From an uncultured Pseudomonadales bacterium (GTDB taxonomy: Bacteria; Pseudomonadota; Gammaproteobacteria; Pseudomonadales; Azotimanducaceae), in contig OY282519.1 in the NCBI GenBank assembly GCA_958296405.1, positions 62,001-126,000 of the forward strand: DNA of 64,000 nt. Direction: 5' to 3'. Below the pieces are notes generated by a model. That model worked only from the letters and a program-made list of their open reading frames with translations, was not told the DNA's origin and did not search any database. Of the stretch, positions 44,016-52,910 are shown one piece after another. The position numbers were made by a program, and so were the translations under genes. Each line of letters begins with the position of its first letter. The stretch's first letter is position 1.

Positions 44016-45436
44016 AGGGCCGACGCATCCCGCCAAAGCTCGTCTTGAATCGCCATCCGGCGGCCCTGTGGGGGCAGCAAATAGGACTGCAGCGCGATGT
44101 GCGCAATGCCTAGATCTTCCGGGCTGCTCCTCCAAGTACGTAGACATGGGCGGCAGCCGAGCGGTTCGATGGTGCCGAGGCTGGTTTTTCTCATCGCCTT
44201 CTTGGCGAGCACCAATTCGCCCTCGTGCTGCAATTGCACGAAGTATGGCGAGTGGGTTGCTACGACGATCTGACGCAATGGATTCTCGTTGCCAACGGGC
44301 TCGGTGGGATCAACCGCAATGTCATGGAGCAGGAGATTCATCGCCTCGAGGTTGGCGGGGTGGATGCCGTTCTCTGGCTCTTCCATGCAGAACACGCCCT
44401 CGGCGGAACCCTCGGCCAATACCGCCAATGCAAGAAAACGCAGCGTGCCATCGGAAACGGAGTTGGCGGGGAGGCGCAAACCGGAACGCTCTTCTAACTC
44501 CAAAGAGAGCAACTGCCGCACATCGTCCCGGCGGACGCGCACCGCGGTGACGGGAACAAGATCAGACAGTCTGCTAGCGATGGTGGCCAACGCTTGCTCG
44601 GTGGTATGACCGGGCATCGTCCTACCTATGTACTGCAACGTAGCCGGAATGTGCGCCCCGTTGGACGCGATGCCGGGCGTTTGCGTGTAGGGGTCGGGCC
44701 GGCGCATCGCGCTCGGTTCCAGCGCTAGGGTCCGCCAGCTGCGCATTTCGCGGCGGACGGCGAGGATCGTGGGGGTGGCAGCCGTGTTTTCAGTGCCTAT
44801 GATGGTGCGCACTGCGCCTTCGGCGGACGCAGGTCGCGCACGCCCGCGTGAACCGCCGTCCTGATGCACAAGGATGACGTCTTGTTCACCGTCTTTGGTC
44901 GTATCGATGTAGGGCTTGCCGAAACGCCTGTTGTGTACGAGGTGATTGCGGAAGTTAGACTTGTGATGTGGAAACCGCAGGTGGTTGTGCGCTCGCCCTA
45001 CGGTTATGGGCCGCAGTTCCTCGCGTTCGAGAACCAGCCCTCCGAAGGGACCAATGGCGTCGGACGGCCCTTCGTACCTAAAACCCACCTCATAGCGAAG
45101 GAAGGTGGACGTCGACTTTGCCGGCCTGCCGAAATCGTCGGACACTTCTCTGCTCACGATCATCTCAACGGCGAGTTGGAATCGCTTTTGCCGTTGATCG
45201 TCAGTCGCGAAGAAGATGTCCGCCAAGTCGCCGGTGTTCTCGCCCGATGGCGTATCGCGAGTACACCGCGCCGCATCGTTCATGGTGTGCTCGGTGAGCA
45301 GTGAGAGGAAGCGAATGGCGTCGAAGATGTTGGATTTGCCAACGCCATTTGGGCCGGCGATGCAGGTGTAGGGGCCCAAGTCGAGCGTGAAGTCGACTAG
45401 GTTCTTGAATCCATTTGCTTCTAGGCGCGTGAGCAT
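44012..45436 (-). CDS. AAA15/AAA21-type ATPase of a two-gene defence-like module
   Basis: 474 residues of the SMC/ABC-like AAA_21 group. Walker A is in CIAGPNGVGKSNIFDAIRFL (residues about 26-45). The ABC-type signature is NSVSDGTLRFLALAVLAE. Walker B is GVFCMEEPENGIHP, and the switch His is in VVATHSPYFVQL. The insert between Walker A and the signature is long and variable, as in sensor ATPases of defence systems. It begins directly behind a TAG (TAGATG) of a short upstream frame and overlaps the Toprim-like gene at its end. It is likely the sensor and the partner the effector, by analogy with OLD, PARIS and Gabija-like systems. Confidence 0.82.
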   Translation of the reverse strand: MLTRLEANGFKNLVDFTLDLGPYTCIAGPNGVGKSNIFDAIRFLSLLTEHTMNDAARCTRDTPSGENTGDLADIFFATDDQRQKRFQLAVEMIVSREVSDDFGRPAKSTSTFLRYEVGFRYEGPSDAIGPFGGLVLEREELRPITVGRAHNHLRFPHHKSNFRNHLVHNRRFGKPYIDTTKDGEQDVILVHQDGGSRGRARPASAEGAVRTIIGTENTAATPTILAVRREMRSWRTLALEPSAMRRPDPYTQTPGIASNGAHIPATLQYIGRTMPGHTTEQALATIASRLSDLVPVTAVRVRRDDVRQLLSLELEERSGLRLPANSVSDGTLRFLALAVLAEGSAEGVFCMEEPENGIHPANLEAMNLLLHDIAVDPTEPVGNENPLRQIVVATHSPYFVQLQHEGELVLAKKAMRKTSLGTIEPLGCRPCLRTWRSSPEDLGIAHIALQSYLLPPQGRRMAIQDELWRDASAL

Positions 45437-45676
45437 CTAGGCGTCGTCTCCGCGCTCGCCCCGTTTATGGCGGCCCGCTCCCACGCTGCGTACCGCCTGC
45501 AGCGTCCCTTTGCTCTGCAGCAGTTGGTGCGGGGGCGGAAACTGCTGCCGGTGTTGGTGTGGGTCGCCATCTTCGCTAGCTTGGAGCATGATTTCCGTGC
45601 CGGTCACCGCCAACTCAAGCGTCTCGCCGAGCCGCGACAGCTTGGCGCTGAACGTCCCCGCCGGAGTCCACGGCAC
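45437..45676 (-). CDS. Possible short protein upstream of the ATPase
   Basis: A 79-codon frame starting at GTG 45676 and ending TAG directly before the ATPase ATG (TAGATG). The product begins PWTPAGTFSAKLSRLGETLE and continues LAVTGTEIMLQASEDGDPHQ. It is hydrophilic at the C-terminus, with no motif I recognise. The exact abutment favours a coupled gene, but the lack of a clear ribosome site and family match keeps this tentative. It may be the end of a truncated gene. Confidence 0.35.
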   Translation of the reverse strand: MPWTPAGTFSAKLSRLGETLELAVTGTEIMLQASEDGDPHQHRQQFPPPHQLLQSKGTLQAVRSVGAGRHKRGERGDDA

Positions 45677-45849
45677 TCGCCAACGTCGACCACTGCCACG
45701 GCGAGCGAATACACGGGCCTGCCGAGCCTGCGCGTGGCACCCGACCGCTGACGCTGGCCGAGGGCCGCAGCGCCCAAACTAGAGTAGGGGCTCGGCTGAT
45801 CTTAGCGCACCGAGAAAAACGAGGAATAGCCAATGGCACATTGTTTCTG

Positions 45850-45883
45850 AGAAAAGGAGGAAAATCGCATTGAAATCAATGCG
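45850..45883 (-). terminator. Rho-independent terminator of ssrA
   Basis: On the minus strand, 13 bases after the CCA end of tmRNA, the perfect stem CGCATTGA-TT-TCAATGCG (45866-45883) is followed by ATTTTCCTCCTTTT. An eight-pair stem with a T-rich tail at the expected position marks the end of the ssrA transcript. Confidence 0.8.
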
Positions 45884-45896
45884 TTAGAGAAGTGGA

Positions 45897-46250
45897 TGGT
45901 GGAGGCGGCGGGAGTCGAACCCGCGTCCGTCAGCACTCCATCGTCGGCTCTACATGCTTAGTTTCGTCTATTGCTTTAGCCAGCCCGCGGCCCGACGAAC
46001 AGGGTGCCGGCTAGCGATCCTCTTTCGGTTTTAGCTAGCGGCGGCGAGGCGACGCCACCAGCGATCCTGCAAAACTTTGCCCCCGATGGTCCGTTGCAGG
46101 CGCCGCGCCATCAGGGTTAGCCGTCAAGCGGCTAGTGCGTAGTTGTCGTCGTTGGCAACTTTTCGAGTGCAGCAATTGATTAACGAGAGTTGCTACCCTC
46201 TCGGCATGCACCTTGGACTTCGATACCGCCGTCGAAACCAGATCGCCCCC
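45897..46250 (-). ncRNA. ssrA: Transfer-messenger RNA (tmRNA)
   Basis: 354 bases on the minus strand. The 5' end GGGGGCG pairs with CGCCTCC next to the encoded ACCA at the 3' end, forming the tRNA-like acceptor. The T arm GGTTCGACTCC is present, and the 5' part has the canonical GGTTTCGACGG. The tag reading frame (46124-46156) encodes ANDDNYALAA followed by TGA, the tag known from Pseudomonas. tmRNA with SmpB rescues stalled ribosomes and marks the products for proteolysis. A TACAAT -10-like box lies about 47 bases upstream (46297-46302), implying a 5' leader removed by RNase P. A strong hairpin ends the transcript. Confidence 0.97.
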
Positions 46251-46277
46251 AACTGTGCTCTGTGGCTGACCTCCGCA

Positions 46278-47705
46278 ATGGCCCGCTTTGGGCACCATTG
46301 TACGCCTGTTGGCGCCGAAAGACACGCCTTGGCTGGGCGCCGGCTGGCCGGGAGCGTCCATCAGCGCCCATCTTCCCCACTCCCCTCTCCCCGGCGCCAC
46401 CGCATACGCTGGGCTGCTGCCTTCATCGCCCTGTGGCCCTTGGTTGGCGCGGCTGCCGAGGTGCCCGGCGAGCGGATGCGCGGCTATCTTGAGCGCGCGG
46501 TGGCCTACATCAAAGCGCAGCGGCCGGAGCTCGCCCGCACCTATCTGGAGCCGGTGCTCATCAGCCCGTGGATCACCAGCGTCGAGCGCGCGCAGGCCTA
46601 CTACTACCGCGGCTTCAGCTTCGACGAACAGGGCTTCCATGTCTCTGCGGCGCAGGACTACCTGCGGGCGTTGGAGTTCAACCGCGCCCAGCCGGCCGCC
46701 ATCGCGGCGCTCTCGCACCTTTACGCCCAAGGCTTAGGCCACGAGCGCAACGAGGCGCTCGCCTTCAACTTGGCGCAAGAGGCCGCCAAGGCCGGCAACC
46801 ACCATGCCCAGACCTACGTTGGCCAGACGCTGCTGGAGCAGGGCGAGGTGGCAGCGGCGCGGGAGTTGCTAGGTGCCGCCGCGCAGGGCGGCTATGTCCC
46901 CGCCCAACTGGCGCTGGCGCGTTCGTGGCGCCGGCCGCTGGCCGCCGAACCGAATGTCGAGACGGCGCGGCGCTGGCTCGTCGCCGCGCACCGCCAAGGC
47001 AGCGCCGAGGCCGGCATCGCGCTGGCGCACATTTACCGCGATGGCGAGTTCGGCGAGCCAGATGCCGCAGAGGCGGCGCGGCGCTTTGACGAACTCGCGG
47101 CGTTGGGCCACCCCCACGCCCAAGCGGCGCTCGCGCACATGCTGCTCACCGGGGCTGGCGTCCCGCCCGACGCCGAGCGCGCCCACGCCCTGTATCTCGC
47201 CGCCGCCGAGGCCGACTTGCCGGCGGCCTTCCTCGGCCTCGGCCACATGGCGGAAACGGCCGGCGACATGGAGGACGCCCAGCGCTGGTATCGACGTGGC
47301 GCCGAGCGCGACGACGCCGCCGCCCAATATCGCTTGGGCCGCTTGTTGGCCACGCCAAGCCACGGCGCTCACTTCGCCGCCGGGCTCGATTGGCTGGAAC
47401 GGGCCGCCGGCGCGGGACACGCGGGGGCGCAGAACCACGCCGCTTGGATCCTCGCCACCTCCCCTACGCCATCCCACCGAGATGGCGCCTTGGCCGTCCA
47501 CCTCGCCGAACGCGCGGTGGCTGCCGAGCAAAACGCAGACACGCTGGACACCCTCGCCGCCGCCTACGCCGAACACGGCGACTTCCCCCGCGCCCTCGAG
47601 ACGCAGCAGGCGGCCCTCGAGCGCCTGTCCGAGGGCGACGCGCGGCGCCAAGAACTCAATACGCGCCTCGCGAGCTATCAGGCCGGGCAGCCCTGGCGGC
47701 AATGA
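46278..47705 (+). CDS. Sel1-like / TPR repeat exported protein
   Basis: 475 residues. A basic, proline-rich start precedes a hydrophobic segment (IRWAAAFIALWPLVGAAAE) that looks like a signal peptide. The rest is a series of Sel1-like repeats (for example ALSHLYAQGLGHERNEALAF, LAHIYRDGEFGEPDAAEAAR, LAHMLLTGAGVPPDAERAHA) and ends in a TPR pair. Such solenoids mediate protein contacts in the envelope. ATG 46278 is the first start outside ssrA, but a later start is likely because the ssrA promoter overlaps this segment. The gene diverges from ssrA. Function is otherwise unknown. Confidence 0.75.
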   Translation: MARFGHHCTPVGAERHALAGRRLAGSVHQRPSSPLPSPRRHRIRWAAAFIALWPLVGAAAEVPGERMRGYLERAVAYIKAQRPELARTYLEPVLISPWITSVERAQAYYYRGFSFDEQGFHVSAAQDYLRALEFNRAQPAAIAALSHLYAQGLGHERNEALAFNLAQEAAKAGNHHAQTYVGQTLLEQGEVAAARELLGAAAQGGYVPAQLALARSWRRPLAAEPNVETARRWLVAAHRQGSAEAGIALAHIYRDGEFGEPDAAEAARRFDELAALGHPHAQAALAHMLLTGAGVPPDAERAHALYLAAAEADLPAAFLGLGHMAETAGDMEDAQRWYRRGAERDDAAAQYRLGRLLATPSHGAHFAAGLDWLERAAGAGHAGAQNHAAWILATSPTPSHRDGALAVHLAERAVAAEQNADTLDTLAAAYAEHGDFPRALETQQAALERLSEGDARRQELNTRLASYQAGQPWRQ

Positions 47706-47904
47706 CCGAGACGCCCCAAACGTCGCCACGCACACCGCCGACGCCAGTGCCCGCAATGGCGGCCTTGGGGCGCTTCTGGCAGAATGTGCCGTTTCGATCG
47801 CAGGCAAAATCCTTGGCTAGGCTCAGCACTTCAATCCTTGGCCGGCAGCGATCGGTAGCCGTCCGATGGCGGCACCGGGCTGGAACGGCCGGCGGTGCGC
47901 GCCT

Positions 47905-48156
47905 GTGAGCGAAGCGCTGCGGCTCAACCGCATCGTCCACGATGTCTTCACAACCCTCGCCGGGGACGAGCAGAGGTCGGTGGACGTGGGCGAACTCGCA
48001 GCCGCCCTGCGAGCGCGAGACCTGCCCATGGGCGCTTGGCAGATACGCGGCGAACTGTCGGCACTGCGTGAGCAGGGGCTGGTGGAGCTGGACGACAGCA
48101 CCGCGCGCTGGCGGCCCGCCACCCGCGCTGGGCTGGATGCCCACGCCGCCGGCTGA
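47905..48156 (+). CDS. Small winged-helix-like protein
   Basis: 83 residues starting at GTG 47905 (SEALRLNRIVHDVFTTLAGD); an in-frame ATG at 47866 is possible. The order of helices followed by LPMGAWQIRGELSALREQGLVELDD looks like a small winged-helix domain with a recognition helix and a short wing. No catalytic motif is seen. It lies between the Sel1 protein and xseB on the same strand, 12 bases before the xseB ATG. Family not recognised. Confidence 0.6.
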   Translation: MSEALRLNRIVHDVFTTLAGDEQRSVDVGELAAALRARDLPMGAWQIRGELSALREQGLVELDDSTARWRPATRAGLDAHAAG

Positions 48157-48168
48157 CGTGAGCGCTGC

Positions 48169-48414
48169 ATGAGCGAGCCAGCCGAACCGTTGGACTTCGA
48201 GGCGGCCCTATCCGAGCTCGAAGCCCTCGTGCAAAGCATGGAGACCGGTTCGCTCAGCCTTGAGGATTCGCTGCGCGCCTTCGAACGCGGCGTGCAACTC
48301 ACGCGACAGTGCCAAACCGCCCTGCAGCAAGCCGAGTTGCGCGTCAAGGCGCTGTCGCGGGATGGCTCGGAAAGCGACCTGCCGCCCGGCGGCGAGGGCG
48401 GGGATGCGCGCTGA
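48169..48414 (+). CDS. xseB: Exodeoxyribonuclease VII small subunit
   Basis: 81 residues: [20 protein letters not shown], then [20 protein letters not shown] and a short tail. The two-helix pattern with the conserved E-L-E-x-I/L-V-x-x-M/L-E and L-E-x-S-L-x-x-F/Y-E-x-G is the family signature. It assembles with XseA to degrade single-stranded DNA. xseA is not in the window. Its 3' end overlaps the ispA start by 11 bases, the common gammaproteobacterial order. Confidence 0.93.
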   Translation: MSEPAEPLDFEAALSELEALVQSMETGSLSLEDSLRAFERGVQLTRQCQTALQQAELRVKALSRDGSESDLPPGGEGGDAR

Positions 48415-49291
48415 CCCAAGCGATGGCTACCTACCGGCAATCGAAGCCGCGCTGCGTAACGCGCTCCCCGTAGGAGACGACCCCGCCCATCAACTCAACG
48501 CAGCGCTGCGCTATGCCGCCCTGTCCGGCGGCAAACGCCTGCGGCCCGCCATCGTTTGCGCCACCAGCGCCTCCTTGGGGGGCGCCATCGAAGACGCCCT
48601 GCCCGCCGCGGTCGCCATCGAATTGATGCATGCCTACTCGCTGGTCCACGACGACCTGCCGGCGATGGACGATGACGACCTGCGGCGCGGGCGGCCGTCC
48701 TGCCACATCGCCTTCGACGAAGCCACGGCGATCCTCGTGGGGGATTCCCTGCAGGCGCTCGCGTTCGAGACGTTGGCCGCCGCCACCGCCGTCCCCGCGG
48801 CGACGCGGGTGCGCATGGTGCGGCTCCTCGCAGAAGCGGCCGGTTGGCGCGGCATGGCCGGCGGCCAAGCGTTCGACATGGCCGCCACCGCGGCGCCGGC
48901 CCTGCCGTTGGAGGCGCTGCGACGCCTGCACGCCGCCAAGACTGGCGCCCTGTTCCGCGCCGCGGTGCAAATGGGGGCGCTCTGCGCCGCGCCAAGCATC
49001 GACGCCGCCCGCTTCCACGCGCTAACGCGCTTCGGCGAGACCCTTGGCACGGCGTTTCAGATCACCGACGACGTGCTTGACGCCACCCAATCCACCGCGG
49101 CGCTCGGCAAGCGCGCCGGCGCAGACACCGCCAAGGGCAAGAACACCTATCCCGCGTTGCTCGGCGTGGCAGCGTCGCGCGCCCTTGCCGCCGAGACCCT
49201 CGCCGAGGCCCTGCGCATCCTGCAAGACATCGGCTGCGCCGACAGCCCGCTCGGAGCACTCTCCCAGGCGACGGTGCATCGCGCCAGCTAG
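48404..49291 (+). CDS. ispA: Farnesyl diphosphate synthase (geranyltranstransferase)
   Basis: 295 residues. It condenses isopentenyl diphosphate with dimethylallyl and geranyl diphosphates to make farnesyl diphosphate for ubiquinone and cell-wall lipid carriers. The first aspartate-rich motif is [17 protein letters not shown], the second is [13 protein letters not shown], and GGKRLRP lies in the IPP site. ATG 48404 lies inside the end of xseB, with GAGGGCGGGG upstream. Length matches E. coli IspA (299). dxs, which often follows, is absent here. Confidence 0.94.
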   Translation: MRADPSDGYLPAIEAALRNALPVGDDPAHQLNAALRYAALSGGKRLRPAIVCATSASLGGAIEDALPAAVAIELMHAYSLVHDDLPAMDDDDLRRGRPSCHIAFDEATAILVGDSLQALAFETLAAATAVPAATRVRMVRLLAEAAGWRGMAGGQAFDMAATAAPALPLEALRRLHAAKTGALFRAAVQMGALCAAPSIDAARFHALTRFGETLGTAFQITDDVLDATQSTAALGKRAGADTAKGKNTYPALLGVAASRALAAETLAEALRILQDIGCADSPLGALSQATVHRAS

Positions 49292-49400
49292 ACGCGCCGG
49301 GCCCCGTCTGCCAGCAACGAACGCCACCAGACACCATCCGCTGCCAGCGCCGGTCTCGCGGGCCGGCGGTGGCGCCAGAAGGAGCACGCCGGGCGACGAA

Positions 49401-51155
49401 TCAGTCCGTCTGGCCGCGGCGGGTGCGCGCCGCAGGGTCTGCATGCACCTGCACGATGAGGATGTCCGTGTTGTGGTACTGCTGATGGCGCACCGAAGTG
49501 GCGTAGTGCCGCAGGAGGCGCAGGGACAGTTCGCGTTCCACATCCACATCCCCCGGCTGGTCCGAGAGCAGGAAAATGAGATCTTGCAAGTTGTCTGCCC
49601 CGGCTGAAGCGACGAACTCCAACTCGGCCTCCTGATGGTCGCCACGCACCGTCACCAATAGCCGCCGGGATGACGGGGCTTCAGCGTCCACTTCGCTCCA
49701 AGCGCCCATGAGGCTTAGAAAGGCTTCCTCTCCGGCGGCGCCGAGCCGCTCGGCCCCGGCCTCGGACCAACGCCGCGCCGCGGCGAACCGGCGCAGCAGG
49801 GCCTCAACTTCGCCCTGCGAGCCGGCGCCCAACACCGTCTCCAAGCGCTGTCGGCGGCCCTCCAAGAGATGCAGCAGCCCGCTGAGCGCGATGGCCGTGA
49901 GACCGCCGCTCGTCAAGCCACTGGCGAACAAGCCGGCCCACCACCCATCCAATTGGTCCGCGAAGATTTTGCCATCCTCGAATCCCACGCCCACCCAGAA
50001 CGACAAACCGACGATCAGCGCCTTGCGGTAGTCCAAACCCTCTTGCACCACCATGCGCATGCCGAGCACGAACAGCATCGCCGCCAGCACCATCATGTAG
50101 GCCGCGGCAACCGGGCCGGGTATCGCCAGCACCACCGCGGCCGCTTTCGGCAAGAACGCCACGGCCATCAAGAAGACGGCGATCCAGACGCCGACGCGAC
50201 GGGAGGCCACGCCGGTCAACTCGATCATGGCAATGCTCGACGAGTAGATGGTGTTCGGCATGGTGCCGCCAAGGCCGCCGAGGAGATTGCCGATGCCGGT
50301 GGCCGTCACGCCGCCCTGCACCTCGCGGAAGTCGGTGGCGCGGGGGCGGCGCCACGCAAGGCTCTGCACGGCGGTGGTTTCGCCAACCGTCTTGCCGGTC
50401 TCGATGACCGTCAAGAACAGGAAGGCTGGCAACAGCGACCAAAACGTCGCATCGAAACTCAGGTCGAGCCCTGGCCAGCCGCCGCTCGGCACGCCCACCC
50501 AATCGGCGGCGATGATTCCCGACACGTCGTAGAGGCCAAAGAAGGACGCGGCGGCGCAGCCCGCCACGAGGCCGATGGCGAGCACCCACTGGCGCAGCGC
50601 GGCGGACGCGAACAAGCCGAGCAACACGATGACCACCGCCGTGACGGCAGCGCTCACCGGCGCCGCGGCCGGGGCCGCGGCCTCTGGAACGTGCTTGAGC
50701 TGCTCAAACAGAATGGACGCGACGGAAGCGGCGATGAGCATGACCACCGTGCCCGCCACCGTCGGCGTGATGATGCGTCGCAACCAGGCGAGCCGCGCCG
50801 CAAGGCCGAACTGAAACACGGACGAGACGCAGATGAGGGTTGCCATCAGGGCCGCGCCGCCGGCTTCCAAGGCGCTGACGCAAACCGCCAAGAAGGCCCA
50901 GGACGAGCCGATCAACAGAGGATAGCCGGCGCCGACGCGCCAAACCCGCGCCGCTTGCAGCAGGGATGACACACCCGTGACAAGGAGCGTTGCGAAGACG
51001 ATCCAAGTGAGATGCGCGTCGCCAGTGGCGCCGGCCGCGCGCACCAGGATGACGGGCGTGATGACGATCGCCGCGAGGTAGAGCGCCGTGTACTGCAAGC
51101 CGAGGCCAACGGCCACCGCTGCCGGCGGGGTCTCGTGGGGTTCGTGTCGGATCAT
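49401..51155 (-). CDS. NCS2-family nucleobase permease with extra C-terminal domain
   Basis: Residues about 1-430 form an uracil/xanthine permease-type transporter with 12-14 hydrophobic segments (LGLQYTALYLAAIVITPVIL; GNLLGGLGGTMPNTIYSSSI; YMMVLAAMLFVLGMRM). The family Q/E and N-x-G motifs are recognisable (FLTVIETGKTVGETTAVQSL). The last 150 residues are unusual: a hydrophilic alpha/beta region (ARRWSEAGAERLGAAGEEAF, RLLVTVRGDHQEAELEFVAS) that could be a degenerate GHKL-type ATPase-like or sensory domain. ATG 51155 gives a normal start but lacks a Shine-Dalgarno. It lies 29 bases downstream of glpK on the same strand. The substrate is probably a purine or pyrimidine. Confidence 0.82.
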   Translation of the reverse strand: MIRHEPHETPPAAVAVGLGLQYTALYLAAIVITPVILVRAAGATGDAHLTWIVFATLLVTGVSSLLQAARVWRVGAGYPLLIGSSWAFLAVCVSALEAGGAALMATLICVSSVFQFGLAARLAWLRRIITPTVAGTVVMLIAASVASILFEQLKHVPEAAAPAAAPVSAAVTAVVIVLLGLFASAALRQWVLAIGLVAGCAAASFFGLYDVSGIIAADWVGVPSGGWPGLDLSFDATFWSLLPAFLFLTVIETGKTVGETTAVQSLAWRRPRATDFREVQGGVTATGIGNLLGGLGGTMPNTIYSSSIAMIELTGVASRRVGVWIAVFLMAVAFLPKAAAVVLAIPGPVAAAYMMVLAAMLFVLGMRMVVQEGLDYRKALIVGLSFWVGVGFEDGKIFADQLDGWWAGLFASGLTSGGLTAIALSGLLHLLEGRRQRLETVLGAGSQGEVEALLRRFAAARRWSEAGAERLGAAGEEAFLSLMGAWSEVDAEAPSSRRLLVTVRGDHQEAELEFVASAGADNLQDLIFLLSDQPGDVDVERELSLRLLRHYATSVRHQQYHNTDILIVQVHADPAARTRRGQTD

Positions 51156-51184
51156 CGAGTGGGGGGGGCTCTTGAGCGGCGGCG

Positions 51185-52657
51185 CTATGCCAACGCTCGA
51201 CGCACGGCGGCGCGCCAGCCCGCCAGCCAAGCGGCGCGCTCATCGGGGCGCGCGGCCGGCGTGAAGCGGCGCTCGGCATCGAATGTGCCCACCGCGGCGG
51301 GCAAATCCGGCGCGAGGCCAGCGCCCACGGACGCCAGCGCCGCGGCGCCGAAAGCCGTGGTTTCCGCGAGCCGGGCACGTTCCACTTTCGCATCCACCGC
51401 GTCGGCCAAGAACTGGCAGAACCAATCGTTCGCCGCCATGCCACCGTCAATCCGCAAGGCGGCCACATCCACGCCGTCGGCGGCGATGGCAGCCAGCAGG
51501 TCTGCGGTTTGGAAGGCGATGCTCTTGAGGGCTGCGGTGACCACTTGGTCGCGCCCGTCGTCCAGCGTCAACCCGGTGATGACGCCACGCGCCTCTGGGC
51601 GCCAATGCGGCGCGCCGAGGCCAGTGAACGCCGGCACCACATGCACGCCCCGCGTGTCGCCGCCGATGCGGCGCGCGATGGCTTCCGTCTCCGCCGCCGA
51701 ATCGATGAAGCCCATGCGGTCGCGCAGCCACTTCACCGCCGCGCCGGCGACGAAGATGCTGCCCTCGAGGGCGAACGTGGTCTGGCCACCCACGCGATAG
51801 CCCACGGTGGCGAGGAGACGCGCCTTGGACAACACCTTCGCAGCACCGGTGTTGGCCATCACGAAGCATCCTGTGCCGTAGGTGCTCTTCGTCATGCCGA
51901 CATCGAAGCAGGCCTGGCCGATGAGCGCCGCTTGCTGATCGCCGGCCACGCCGAGAATGGGGACTTCCGCGCCGAGCCATTGCGCGGCGCAAGTGCCGAA
52001 ATCATCCACAGACTCCTTCACTTCGGGCAGCACGGCCACGGGCACATCGAAGTAATCCAGCAGCGTGTCGCTCCAAGCGTGGCCGGCGATGTCGTAGAGC
52101 TGGGTGCGCGATGCGTTGGTGGCGTCCGTGCAGTGCCGTTTGCCGCCGGTGAGGCGCCAGATGAGAAAGGCATCGACGGTGCCAAAGCGCAGCCGGCCAG
52201 CCTCGGCGCGGCGCCGCAGATCCCCTTGTTCGAGCAGCCAAGCGAGTTTCGTGCTGGAGAAGTAAGGGTCGACGAGCAAGCCCGTGGCTTCGCGGATGCC
52301 ATCCTCCACGCCTTCCCGCACCATGGCGGCGCAGCGTGGGGCGGTACGACGGTCTTGCCAGCCGATGGCCGGGTGGACGGCGGCGCCGGTCTCGGCATCC
52401 CACAACACGGTGGTTTCGCGCTGGTTGGCGATGCCGATGGCGGCCACGTCCCGCGCCTCAACACCCGCCGCGACCAACGCATCCCGGGCGGCGCCCAACG
52501 CCGTGCGCCAGAGCGCCTCCGGATCCTGCTCCACATGGCCATCCGCCGGGAAGGACTGATCGAACGCGCGCTGCCCCATGCCAACCACGCGCCCATCCTT
52601 GAAGACGAGGGCGCGGGAGCTCGATGTGCCTTGGTCCAAGGCGAGAATGCACGACAT
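51185..52657 (-). CDS. glpK: Glycerol kinase
   Basis: 490 residues of the FGGY kinase family. ILALDQGTSSSRALVFKDG opens the N-terminal ATPase half. AIGIANQRETTVLWDAETG and VHPAIGWQDRRTAPRC are the glycerol kinase signatures, and the C-terminal half has DGGMAANDWFCQFLADAV and GAAALASVGAG. It phosphorylates glycerol to glycerol-3-phosphate in the cytoplasm. ATG 52657 has GGAGGT six bases upstream. No glpF or glpD is next to it. The upstream region is shared with the divergent nrdA promoter. Confidence 0.94.
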   Translation of the reverse strand: MSCILALDQGTSSSRALVFKDGRVVGMGQRAFDQSFPADGHVEQDPEALWRTALGAARDALVAAGVEARDVAAIGIANQRETTVLWDAETGAAVHPAIGWQDRRTAPRCAAMVREGVEDGIREATGLLVDPYFSSTKLAWLLEQGDLRRRAEAGRLRFGTVDAFLIWRLTGGKRHCTDATNASRTQLYDIAGHAWSDTLLDYFDVPVAVLPEVKESVDDFGTCAAQWLGAEVPILGVAGDQQAALIGQACFDVGMTKSTYGTGCFVMANTGAAKVLSKARLLATVGYRVGGQTTFALEGSIFVAGAAVKWLRDRMGFIDSAAETEAIARRIGGDTRGVHVVPAFTGLGAPHWRPEARGVITGLTLDDGRDQVVTAALKSIAFQTADLLAAIAADGVDVAALRIDGGMAANDWFCQFLADAVDAKVERARLAETTAFGAAALASVGAGLAPDLPAAVGTFDAERRFTPAARPDERAAWLAGWRAAVRRALA

Positions 52658-52910
52658 GGAACCTCCTTTTCACGGGCAGCTTCGTTCCCGGCCCGGCCAG
52701 TTTCCTCCTCGGCTTTGAACACCGCCTGTTGACAGGCCGTTGACAGCTTCTCCACAACTGCTAGCCTCTGCAAGCAGTTTTGCACACAAGATGTTGCGGC
52801 GGCATCGCTGTGCCGTTAAGCTGAGCGTTGGCGGGAACAGGGATTCTCCCGCGCAGCATCGCGCTGCGATGCAGGCCAACTTTTAAGGAGACACATCGAG
52901 GAATAGCCAC
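52658..52910 (+). promoter_or_regulatory. glpK-nrdA divergent regulatory region with nrd promoter candidate
   Basis: 253 bases. TTGACA at 52740-52745, 16 bases, then TAGCCT at 52762-52767 is a plausible -35/-10 pair pointing toward nrdA. CTGTTGACAG and CGTTGACAG form a short tandem just around the -35. No clear NrdR boxes are seen. The leader from there to the nrdA start is about 140 bases and contains the GAGGA used by the TTG start. Confidence 0.45.
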
